Source: JAFCEV01 sp964473005 (GTDB taxonomy: Archaea; Nanobdellota; Nanobdellia; Pacearchaeales; GW2011-AR1). Taken from it: 27,791 bases of DNA. Positions 21,932 to 27,791 of this stretch are shown here, piece after piece. The translations under genes were made by a program, and so were the position numbers. Each line of letters starts with the position of its first letter. Within the stretch, counting starts at the first letter, position 1. A model generated the notes under the pieces. It searched no databases and had not been told where the DNA came from. It was given only the letters and a program-made list of their open reading frames with translations. The stretch spans positions 1 to 27,791 of the forward strand of contig CAYYME010000004.1 of NCBI GenBank assembly GCA_964473005.1. Direction: 5' to 3'.

Positions 21932-23482
21932 CTACTTCTTATTAATCAGTTCACACCGCTGATTATATTCTATCAAATCATTTATCAGAATTCCGGCGTT
22001 CTTTCTCACTTCATCAACCCTGTGAGAACTTAGTTTTCCTTTCTTTACTTCTGCCCTCGCACCTGCAATATTTTTCAGAATTCGCAGGGAGTTTGGCGCA
22101 AACTTCCCTTTTTTGACAAAATCTTTTTCAAATCCGCCTATCATCTGTTCCTGCGATTTTTTGCCGACAATAGTTTCCAGCAGCTCAAAAACATCCCTGT
22201 AAATCTGCAAAATTGTTTTTTCATTTGTCTTTTTCTCTATGTCTTTTCTTAATTCCTTAAGCCTTTTTAGGAAATCCTCTGTCTCTGCAAGGAAACTATC
22301 AATTTCCTTTCCTGAAATTTCTTTTATCTTCTCGTGTTCATAATCCCTCCATGTATTGACAACCTTTTCCAGAAAATCAATATATTTCTTCTCAATCATT
22401 TTTGTATCATAAAATTCTCTTTTAAAATCACGGACTAATTCTTTTTTTGCATTCGGAGGGGGATTCCCGTTAAGCATCAGTAAAGCCTGTGCAGGAGTTG
22501 TGACTCCCCAGAAAATATTTACAAAAATATCAGATAAAAGTGTTCTCTTGCTTCTTGGAATAACTCCGTCTCCCAGAGACATAAACATATCAATAGCTTC
22601 AGGAGATGGCTTCAGTTTTCCCATTTTCAAAAGCGCCTTCCACGGCATAAAAGTTCCTTTGTCGTATATCGGAATTCCGTCCCTGATAAAAGTAAACATA
22701 ACAGGATTTGCATCCTTGACACTTTCCCAGAATTCAGTCAGAAGATAAATCTGCGGTTCAAGCTTGTTTTTGACTCCTGCAAGATGAGATGCCTCTCCGA
22801 CATACTGGTAAATCATGCCCCTGAGCCTCTCCTTTAATTCCAGCCTTGACATTCTTTTAACATCTGTATCATTGATAATGACAAAAACATCCACATCAGA
22901 AGTTTTAACAGTCTCGCCTGTCACTAGACTTCCACCAAGAACATAACTAACAACATACTTGTCAAATTTCTGGACAACCAGTGATTTATGAATTTCCGCA
23001 ACCCGCAAAGCCCCTAAAAATCCCTTGTCATAGAGGGGAAAAGATAATGCAATTGCTCCCACCAGTTCAAATTTGGAATCAAGGCAGATTTCCCATATAT
23101 CTACAGGGGTTCTGACATGAAGCCAGATTTTCTGCTTGAGTTTTTCAATCTCTTTGATTACTTCCTGTTTTATCTTAGGAATTTCCTTGGATTTCTCCTC
23201 AGGAATGATTATCTGCAGATGAATAAATTTCTCTGTTTCCTTCGGGGCTTCCTCTTCCTCAATAAAAAACTTGGTAGCCTGCGGCGGAAGAATACTCACG
23301 CTTTGAACATAAGAGTATTTTTTAATTATAAAAGACTTTAATTTCTCCAGCTCTTTTTTTGTTTTTTCCATTTCTTTCTGAGCCTTGCCCATATCCTCGA
23401 CAGCAGGCTTCTTCGGAGCATACTTAGTGTCAATCCCCATTTCAGGAATTTCCTGCTCCTGCAATTTGTCATCTGATTTCAT
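21932..23482 (-). CDS. Nucleotidyltransferase with HEPN-like domain and long N-terminal extension, copy 2
   Basis: The NTase core is YVLGGSLVTGETVKTSDVDVFVI (G183-G184-S185; D196/D198, numbering from the start at 23482). The C-terminal helical half aligns with copy 1: both have S-P/T-P-E-A-I, an R-S-K-x(4)-L-S/N-S/D segment, an A-x-A-L-L/I segment, a PPP/PPSP stretch, and R-D-Y-E-H against K-K-I-A-H. Residues 30-120 form a coiled-coil-like extension with long Lys/Glu helices, absent from copy 1, followed by more helices to 516 aa. The start at 23482 (MKSDDK) is chosen because TTTATAAA is centred 25 bases upstream; an ATG 45 bases earlier lies upstream of the TATA box. Function unknown; a nucleotide-adding RNA or protein modifier fits the fold. 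Confidence 0.76.
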   Translation of the reverse strand: MKSDDKLQEQEIPEMGIDTKYAPKKPAVEDMGKAQKEMEKTKKELEKLKSFIIKKYSYVQSVSILPPQATKFFIEEEEAPKETEKFIHLQIIIPEEKSKEIPKIKQEVIKEIEKLKQKIWLHVRTPVDIWEICLDSKFELVGAIALSFPLYDKGFLGALRVAEIHKSLVVQKFDKYVVSYVLGGSLVTGETVKTSDVDVFVIINDTDVKRMSRLELKERLRGMIYQYVGEASHLAGVKNKLEPQIYLLTEFWESVKDANPVMFTFIRDGIPIYDKGTFMPWKALLKMGKLKPSPEAIDMFMSLGDGVIPRSKRTLLSDIFVNIFWGVTTPAQALLMLNGNPPPNAKKELVRDFKREFYDTKMIEKKYIDFLEKVVNTWRDYEHEKIKEISGKEIDSFLAETEDFLKRLKELRKDIEKKTNEKTILQIYRDVFELLETIVGKKSQEQMIGGFEKDFVKKGKFAPNSLRILKNIAGARAEVKKGKLSSHRVDEVRKNAGILINDLIEYNQRCELINKK

Positions 23483-23503
23483 AGTGAAAAAATAGGGAAG
23501 AGA

Positions 23504-23518
23504 TTTATAAATGTTTCT
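23504..23518 (-). promoter_or_regulatory. BRE/TATA promoter of nucleotidyltransferase copy 2
   Basis: AGAAACATTTATAAA on the minus strand, identical over 15 bases to the promoter of the small-gene island, 25 bases upstream of the start at 23482. Confidence 0.6.
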
Positions 23519-23563
23519 TAAAAACAAAATTTTAAAAGCAGAAAATATTTAATATATTAATCA

Positions 23564-23670
23564 GGTCCATTAGTCCAACGGCTAAGACGGCTCGTTTACA
23601 GGTGTCTAAGTTGTAAAAGATAAAGATATTAAAAACCGAGCAAACCAAGGTTCAACTCCTTGATGGACCA
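23564..23670 (+). tRNA. tRNA-Val (anticodon TAC) with a 35-base intron
   Basis: The mature cloverleaf has acceptor GGTCCAT/ATGGACC with A73 at 23670, anticodon stem GCTCG/CGAGC, loop TTTACAC after splicing, T stem CAAGG/CCTTG and loop TTCAACT. CCA is not encoded. The intron lies at 37/38 and has a canonical bulge-helix-bulge, so the anticodon UAC is assigned to valine. Confidence 0.95.
23601..23635 (+). other. Archaeal tRNA intron (bulge-helix-bulge)
   Basis: Loop bases TTTA (32-35) pair with TAAA at the intron 3' end (23630-23633), giving the 4-bp central helix. The 3-base bulges CA/G and AA/C hold the two splice sites. GTGTC (23602-23606) pairs with GATAT (23625-23629) to extend the intron helix (two G-U). 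This is the standard substrate of the archaeal splicing endonuclease, which is not in this window. Confidence 0.9.
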
Positions 23671-23700
23671 TATTAAATAAGAAAATAAAAAGGAGGGAAA

Positions 23701-23886
23701 ATGAGAAGAGACATTAAAAGATGCATGTCTAAGAAAAACTCTGCAGGATGCTTTTATGGATTGGGATTTCTTGGTGCAGCTATTTATTATATATCTGCTG
23801 CCACAGGATTCTGGGCAGGAGTTTTAGGATTTTTAAAAGCACTCGTCTGGCCAGTGTTTTTAGTATATAAATTATTAGGGATATAA
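23701..23886 (+). CDS. Small two-helix membrane protein, 61 aa
   Basis: A basic N-terminus (MRRDIKRCMSKK) precedes two hydrophobic segments (about 15-36 and 38-60) rich in Gly, Ala and aromatic residues. A strong ribosome-binding site GGAGGG lies about 5 bases before the ATG. The TspO-like gene starts 2 bases after its stop, so they form an operon between two tRNA genes. No specific family was recognised; similar tiny membrane proteins are common in archaea and bacteria. Confidence 0.65.
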   Translation: MRRDIKRCMSKKNSAGCFYGLGFLGAAIYYISAATGFWAGVLGFLKALVWPVFLVYKLLGI

Positions 23887-23888
23887 TA

Positions 23889-24362
23889 ATGAAAAAGAAA
23901 GTTAACTGGAAAGTTTTAGTATTTAGTTTTTTAATAGTTTTTGCTGTAGCATTTATAGGAAGTTTATTTACTTCTTCAAATACAGACACTGAATGGTATA
24001 ACTCAATAAAACCAGAAATAACCCCTCCCAACTGGGTTTTTCCTGTTGTTTGGAATATCTTATTTATATTAATAGCAGTTGCATTATATTTTTCCTGGAT
24101 AAACTCTAAAAATAAAAAAGACAAGAAAAAGATTATTGCTGTTTTTGGAATTAATTTTATTCTGAATATTTTCTGGAGTATTTTATATTTTGGATTAAAA
24201 AATCCTTTTGTTGCATTTATAGAAATATTTTTTCTCTGGGCTTCAATAATGTTTATGATATATGCCTCATACAGAATAAATAAATTAGCAGGATATCTGC
24301 TGATTCCATATTTGCTTTGGGTAAGCTTTGCAGTAATCTTGAATTATCTAACTGTTTTTTAA
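23889..24362 (+). CDS. tspO: TspO/MBR family membrane protein
   Basis: A five-helix membrane protein of the translocator/tryptophan-rich sensory protein family, which binds porphyrins and sterol-like ligands and has been linked to tetrapyrrole handling and stress signalling. The signature WYNSIKPEITPPNWVFPVVW is present (residues about 36-55), followed by helices with W-S-I-L-Y-F-G-L-K-N-P and a final helix near L-L-I-P-Y-L-L-W. The length of 157 aa is standard. It starts 2 bases after the small membrane protein gene. Its ligand in an archaeon of this type is unknown. Confidence 0.93.
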   Translation: MKKKVNWKVLVFSFLIVFAVAFIGSLFTSSNTDTEWYNSIKPEITPPNWVFPVVWNILFILIAVALYFSWINSKNKKDKKKIIAVFGINFILNIFWSILYFGLKNPFVAFIEIFFLWASIMFMIYASYRINKLAGYLLIPYLLWVSFAVILNYLTVF

Positions 24363-24398
24363 TAATCTTTAAATAGATGATTTAATAATATCTTATGT

Positions 24399-24469
24399 GC
24401 GGTATTAGTTAAGTGGTAGAACAGGACGTTGCCAACGTTCAGACGGGAGTTCAATTCTCCCATACCGCA
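24399..24469 (+). tRNA. tRNA-Gly (anticodon GCC)
   Basis: Acceptor GCGGTAT/ATACCGC with A73 at 24469, anticodon stem GGACG/CGTTC (one G-U), loop TTGCCAA, T stem GGGAG/CTCCC, loop TTCAATT. No intron and no encoded CCA. Confidence 0.96.
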
Positions 24470-24535
24470 TAAAAATTAAGTTATTATATAATAGTGAAGA
24501 TATGCTGTAACCTAAAAATAACAACAGATAGAAAA

Positions 24536-24545
24536 GTTTATAAAC
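24536..24545 (+). promoter_or_regulatory. TATA box of the exported-protein operon
   Basis: Palindromic GTTTATAAAC, preceded by GAAAA, centred 26 bases upstream of the ATG at 24567; leaderless spacing. Confidence 0.6.
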
Positions 24546-24566
24546 TTCTTTTTCTGAAAAAAACAT

Positions 24567-25991
24567 ATGAAAAGTTTAGCTAGCAAAGTTGTTAACAGTG
24601 TAAAAAAAGTAATTCTGCCTGTAATAGTTACAGGAAGTCTGTTATATTCTGGATGTGCAACATCACATAACGCGCAAAAACCAAATTATCCTAAAGACCA
24701 CAATTATGGCGCAACCATTCAGTCAGACACAATTCGTGTAAATGGTGCATTAGAAAGAAAAGTCACACACGGGAGTGGAAAATACTTCCAGAATATTCCT
24801 TTGACAGTAGAAGGGAAAAAAGCAAAAGAATTGACAATAGAAGATATGTTCGGAGAAGAGCTTGGTTTGGCTTCTTCCTATTTTAATACAGCAATGTTTG
24901 ACTGGGATGCTTATTCCAAAAAACCCCTTAAACTAAGTGCTGATCAAGACAATACATTTTACTGGACACTTGCTAAAGACAAAGACGGAAACCAGATAAC
25001 AATGGTGCCTTTGGAGATGACAGGAGATTTGGGAATATTTGCAGAAATACTTTGTAATCAACAGGCAGCAAAAGCAGATGGAATCACCGACAAAAATCCT
25101 AATTATATAAGAACAGAACACACACAAGATATTTTGTCTAAGCCATTACAGACAATAACTTTGAAAAGAATAATAAACGGAAAAGAAGTTGAGCATGACT
25201 TTTATTTCCCCCTTATAGCTTCAAAAAACAGAGATTCAACTGAAATGGAGCACTATTTAATTCCTGTTATTGAAGATTATACCAGACTCAGAGCACTTCC
25301 AGCAGAAGGGAATACCCGTAAAAGACAGCTTGCTATTATCTCACCATGGGTTTACAAGGCAGGTCTTGACAAGGAAAAAGAACTTGTTATTACAGAAACT
25401 GAAGGAAGCGCAACAGACGCTTTTGCTGAAGACATAAAACTTCCTGAAACAAAAACAGAAAAAATAGATTCAACAGCAGCGAAAGAGAACAACTGGTATG
25501 TAATGTTTGGGGTTAATGGAAGTAACAAATCCATAGCAGGACAGCTTGGGTTTCAATATGGTCCTGTTGCAGTTGTTGGAAGTGTTGGAAAAGGTTTTGA
25601 CGAAACTATAATGGATGTTCAAACAGACCCATTAAGCCATGGAATATATACTCTTATGAATGAGGAAAATACAAATGTTACCAACACAGCTATTCGAGCA
25701 GAATTGCATCCTTTTCACAAAAGAAAAGTTTCTCCATATACAGGATTTGAAGTGAACAATTCTAATTATAGTGTGAGAAAACAAATAGACATAATGAAAG
25801 ACATAGCGAACTCTGATGATGAGCAATTAAGTTCAAAGACAAGTTCAAGAATTGATTCTAAAGTTTCTTACAGCATTCCTGTTGGGGTGAATTTCAGAAC
25901 TGGTGAAAGGTCTCAAATTGGTGCTGAGATAAACTATAATCTTACAACTGAAGATATAAGTGGAGGATTTAGATACACTCGTGAATTTTAA
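24567..25991 (+). CDS. Exported lipoprotein-like protein with a C-terminal beta-barrel-like region
   Basis: The N-terminus has a basic region, a hydrophobic stretch and the sequence SLLYSGC (Cys30), a near-lipobox with Tyr at -3 instead of Leu/Ile/Val. The middle (about 35-310) is a soluble beta-rich domain of no family I know. From about residue 315 there are repeated amphipathic strands with Gly turns (WYVMFGVN, SIAGQLGFQYG, VAVVGSVGKGF, YTGFEVNN, YSIPVGVNF, IGAEINYNL) ending in GGFRYTREF with a C-terminal Phe, as in bacterial outer-membrane barrels. Most DPANN archaea lack such a membrane, so this is unexpected. Its stop is 1 base before the next gene. Horizontal origin or a secreted non-membrane barrel are alternatives. 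Confidence 0.7.
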   Translation: MKSLASKVVNSVKKVILPVIVTGSLLYSGCATSHNAQKPNYPKDHNYGATIQSDTIRVNGALERKVTHGSGKYFQNIPLTVEGKKAKELTIEDMFGEELGLASSYFNTAMFDWDAYSKKPLKLSADQDNTFYWTLAKDKDGNQITMVPLEMTGDLGIFAEILCNQQAAKADGITDKNPNYIRTEHTQDILSKPLQTITLKRIINGKEVEHDFYFPLIASKNRDSTEMEHYLIPVIEDYTRLRALPAEGNTRKRQLAIISPWVYKAGLDKEKELVITETEGSATDAFAEDIKLPETKTEKIDSTAAKENNWYVMFGVNGSNKSIAGQLGFQYGPVAVVGSVGKGFDETIMDVQTDPLSHGIYTLMNEENTNVTNTAIRAELHPFHKRKVSPYTGFEVNNSNYSVRKQIDIMKDIANSDDEQLSSKTSSRIDSKVSYSIPVGVNFRTGERSQIGAEINYNLTTEDISGGFRYTREF

Positions 25992-25992
25992 A

Positions 25993-26382
25993 ATGACAAA
26001 AAAAACATTAAAAACCACAATAGGTGTAGCAATATTAAGTACTATGCTCACGGGTCTTGCAGGATATACTGTAGGATTTTTCTGTGGGAAATCCAGCGGA
26101 GAGTCCAGTGAAAGACAAAGAATAAAAAATGATGTTACAAAGATATTTAATATAGGTGATAAGAATAAAACTTTTAATAGTTTAAAAGAAGTTGGAACAA
26201 GAAAATATTTTTTGAGAGAAGGGAAGATTAATGGATATGTTACTTTTTACCCAGAGAGTACTTTAACAAACATTATTGATGGAACTTTCTCTGAAAATGG
26301 TTTGCGTTCAAGTGGATATATGATTGATGAAGAAAATGTTCCTGAATATGTTGATAAACAATTAAGGAAGAATGCAGAATGA
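25993..26382 (+). CDS. Single-pass exported protein, 129 aa
   Basis: A basic N-terminus (MTKKTLKTT) leads to one Gly-rich hydrophobic helix (about 10-32), then GKSSGESS and a soluble domain with strand-like segments. The layout matches the protein at 19980-20303. The ATG at 25993, 1 base after the previous stop, is preferred over an in-frame start 33 bases earlier inside the previous gene. The stop overlaps the start of the next gene by 4 bases (ATGA). Family unknown. Confidence 0.65.
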   Translation: MTKKTLKTTIGVAILSTMLTGLAGYTVGFFCGKSSGESSERQRIKNDVTKIFNIGDKNKTFNSLKEVGTRKYFLREGKINGYVTFYPESTLTNIIDGTFSENGLRSSGYMIDEENVPEYVDKQLRKNAE

Positions 26383-27785
26383 AAACACTAAAACTTTTAC
26401 CAATATTAATGCTTGCGGTTTTTTTAGTCAGCACTGTAAGTGCTTTTGGGGCTATATATGGTGAATGGGAAAACGGAGAGTCAAGCATAAGCATAACTGA
26501 AGGAGAAAGTGCTGACTTTGCAGTTGATATTTTCTCAATGGATGCTCCTATGACTATCAATATAAAGCTGTATGATTCTGACTCTAATTTAGTTTATGCT
26601 TTTGAAGATGATACTTCTATGAGTACTCCATGCACTGAAAACGGAGTTCCAATTTCAGGAACTGCTTGTTATGCAGGGGATTATACTACAGATTCAAATA
26701 TTTATGGAACATCAGGAAATTATAATGTAATAATAACTTATTCTGATGATGAAGATTATCATACAAGCCTTACACTCTCCCTAACAGTAAACGCAATCAC
26801 AGATACAACTGCACCTGTAATCACACTTTTGGGAGACAATCCAATAACATTGACTCTCGGAACAGATTACACTGAATATGGCGCAACTGCTCTTGACGAT
26901 GTTGACGGAGACATAACAGGAAGCATTGTAATAACAAACCCTGTAAATGTTTATGTTTTAGGAACTTACACAGTAAGATATAATGTTCAGGACAGTGCAG
27001 GAAATTCAGCTGTTGAAGTTACAAGAACAGTTAATGTTATTAGTGGAGAAACACCAGACACAATTGCTCCTGTAATCACACTTTTGGGAGACAATCCTGC
27101 AAGTGTTGCTCTTGGAGACACATACACTGATGCTGGTGCAACTGCAGAGGATGATGTTGACGGAGACATAACAGCAAACATTGTTGTTACAGGGAGTGTT
27201 GATACTTCTATTGTAGGGATTTATAATCTTGCTTATAATGTTCAGGATGCAGCAGGAAACTCTGCAGATGAAGTTACAAGAATAGTTAATGTTTATAATC
27301 CTAGCGACACAACTGCACCAACAATAACAGTTATAACTCCTGAAGAAGATGAAGAATATGATGATTCTGAATTAACTTTCGAAGTTGAAATTAATGAAGT
27401 TGCAGAAGTTCAGTTTAGTCTTGATGAAAGCCACAGAGTTACAATGGATTATCAGGGAATGACAGGCGGAATTTTAACTTTCACTTATGATGTTGAAGTA
27501 GCAGACGGAGAACATGAAGTTACTTTCTATGCAACTGATGCTGCAGGAAATGAAGCAAGCAGGACAGTTGAATTCTCAGTTAATATTAAAGAAGGAAAAG
27601 ATAATGATAAAGATGAAGTAGGCAAAACAACAACTATCGGAGAAGATTCTTTCAGTGAAGAAGCATACTTATCTCAATTCAAATCAAAGGGTGTAATCTA
27701 CCTTGAAGATGAACCAACTTCAGAACATCTGAATTGGTGGCAAAAATTCATTGCTTGGTTGAAAAGAATTTTTGGTTTTGATTAA
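26379..27785 (+). CDS. Secreted Ig-like repeat surface protein
   Basis: A signal peptide (residues 1 to about 22, ending STVSA-F) precedes a first beta domain with two Cys. Two DUF5011/HYR-like Ig domains follow (about 143-221 and 228-306), each with APVITLLGDNP, a G-A-T-A segment, DDVDGDIT, YNVQDxAGNSA and a V-T-R-x-V-N-V end. A third, more diverged Ig-like domain spans about 312-402, then an acidic linker. The final 17 residues (NWWQKFIAWLKRIFGFD) look like an aromatic amphipathic helix that may rest on the membrane. Such domains usually mediate adhesion or form surface structures. The start overlaps the previous gene by 4 bases, making this the last gene of a three-gene export operon. Confidence 0.87.
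   Translation: MKTLKLLPILMLAVFLVSTVSAFGAIYGEWENGESSISITEGESADFAVDIFSMDAPMTINIKLYDSDSNLVYAFEDDTSMSTPCTENGVPISGTACYAGDYTTDSNIYGTSGNYNVIITYSDDEDYHTSLTLSLTVNAITDTTAPVITLLGDNPITLTLGTDYTEYGATALDDVDGDITGSIVITNPVNVYVLGTYTVRYNVQDSAGNSAVEVTRTVNVISGETPDTIAPVITLLGDNPASVALGDTYTDAGATAEDDVDGDITANIVVTGSVDTSIVGIYNLAYNVQDAAGNSADEVTRIVNVYNPSDTTAPTITVITPEEDEEYDDSELTFEVEINEVAEVQFSLDESHRVTMDYQGMTGGILTFTYDVEVADGEHEVTFYATDAAGNEASRTVEFSVNIKEGKDNDKDEVGKTTTIGEDSFSEEAYLSQFKSKGVIYLEDEPTSEHLNWWQKFIAWLKRIFGFD
26814..27097 (+). repeat. Direct repeat of 29 bases inside the Ig-like gene
   Basis: The 29 bases at 26814-26842 recur without change at 27069-27097, 255 bases (85 codons) apart, at the start of the two Ig-like domains. 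Nucleotide identity beyond what the protein requires points to recent duplication or gene conversion between the domains. Confidence 0.85.
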
Positions 27786-27791
27786 AATTTA

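Noticed and set aside
23601..23635. Reading the tRNA at 23564 as tRNA-Tyr using GTA in the intron
   Set aside because: The bulge-helix-bulge places GTA inside the spliced-out loop; the mature loop reads TAC (Val).
1..27791. CRISPR array, transposon or integrase
   Set aside because: No regularly spaced repeats, terminal inverted repeats or recombinase motifs were seen; the only long direct repeat is inside the Ig-like gene.

Overview
The window looks like part of an AT-rich archaeal genome, most plausibly a small-genome DPANN archaeon of the Woesearchaeota/Pacearchaeota kind (the taxon is an inference). The archaeal evidence is: eL33 and archaeal-type uL16 ribosomal proteins, a diphthamide synthase (Dph6), an archaeal-type GluRS, a tRNA with a canonical bulge-helix-bulge intron, tRNAs without encoded CCA, a class III (prepilin-type) signal peptide, and at least ten TATA boxes centred 25-27 bases upstream of start codons, which implies many leaderless mRNAs. 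Genes are densely packed with ATGA overlaps. No rRNA, transposase, integrase or CRISPR array was seen.

Layout. 1-227: C-terminal end of a surface protein with a thrombospondin-like Cys motif and a membrane anchor. 228-580: gene-free stretch with a long imperfect hairpin, a candidate ncRNA. 581-3617: small SH3-like protein (minus), then ScpA, an M14-type zinc peptidase and Dph6 (plus). 3618-5969: a minus-strand unit running tRNA-His, two tandem LMW-phosphatase-like proteins, HisRS and a small membrane protein. 6109-8477: MFS transporter and a U32 Fe-S protein, overlapping by 4 bases. 8579-10624 (minus): pilin-like protein, a GluRS lacking its anticodon-binding domain, and a small coiled-coil protein. 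10796-17861 (plus): a co-oriented block of poorly known genes: a 504-aa orphan, an acidic linear-motif protein, a possible ribbon-helix-helix protein, a TIM-barrel metalloenzyme with a very large insertion, an ABC exporter, and a nucleotidyltransferase-HEPN-like fusion. 17866-20303 (minus): seven small orphan genes. 20363-21832 (minus): uL16 and eL33 with two orphans between them. 21932-23482 (minus): a second, larger nucleotidyltransferase-HEPN-like protein, paralogous to the first. 23564-24469: tRNA-Val(UAC) with intron, a small membrane protein, TspO, tRNA-Gly(GCC). 24567-27785: three tightly linked exported proteins (a lipoprotein-like protein ending in a beta-barrel-like region, a single-pass membrane protein, an Ig-like repeat protein).

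The best candidates for something undescribed are: the tRNA-His/phosphatase/HisRS unit, in which the tRNA carries tandem U-U mismatches in the acceptor stem; the 10.8-17.9 kb block with the interrupted TIM barrel; the two homologous nucleotidyltransferase-HEPN-like proteins flanking the small-gene island; the GluRS that ends at its catalytic-domain boundary; and the three-gene envelope operon with a barrel-like protein in an archaeon.
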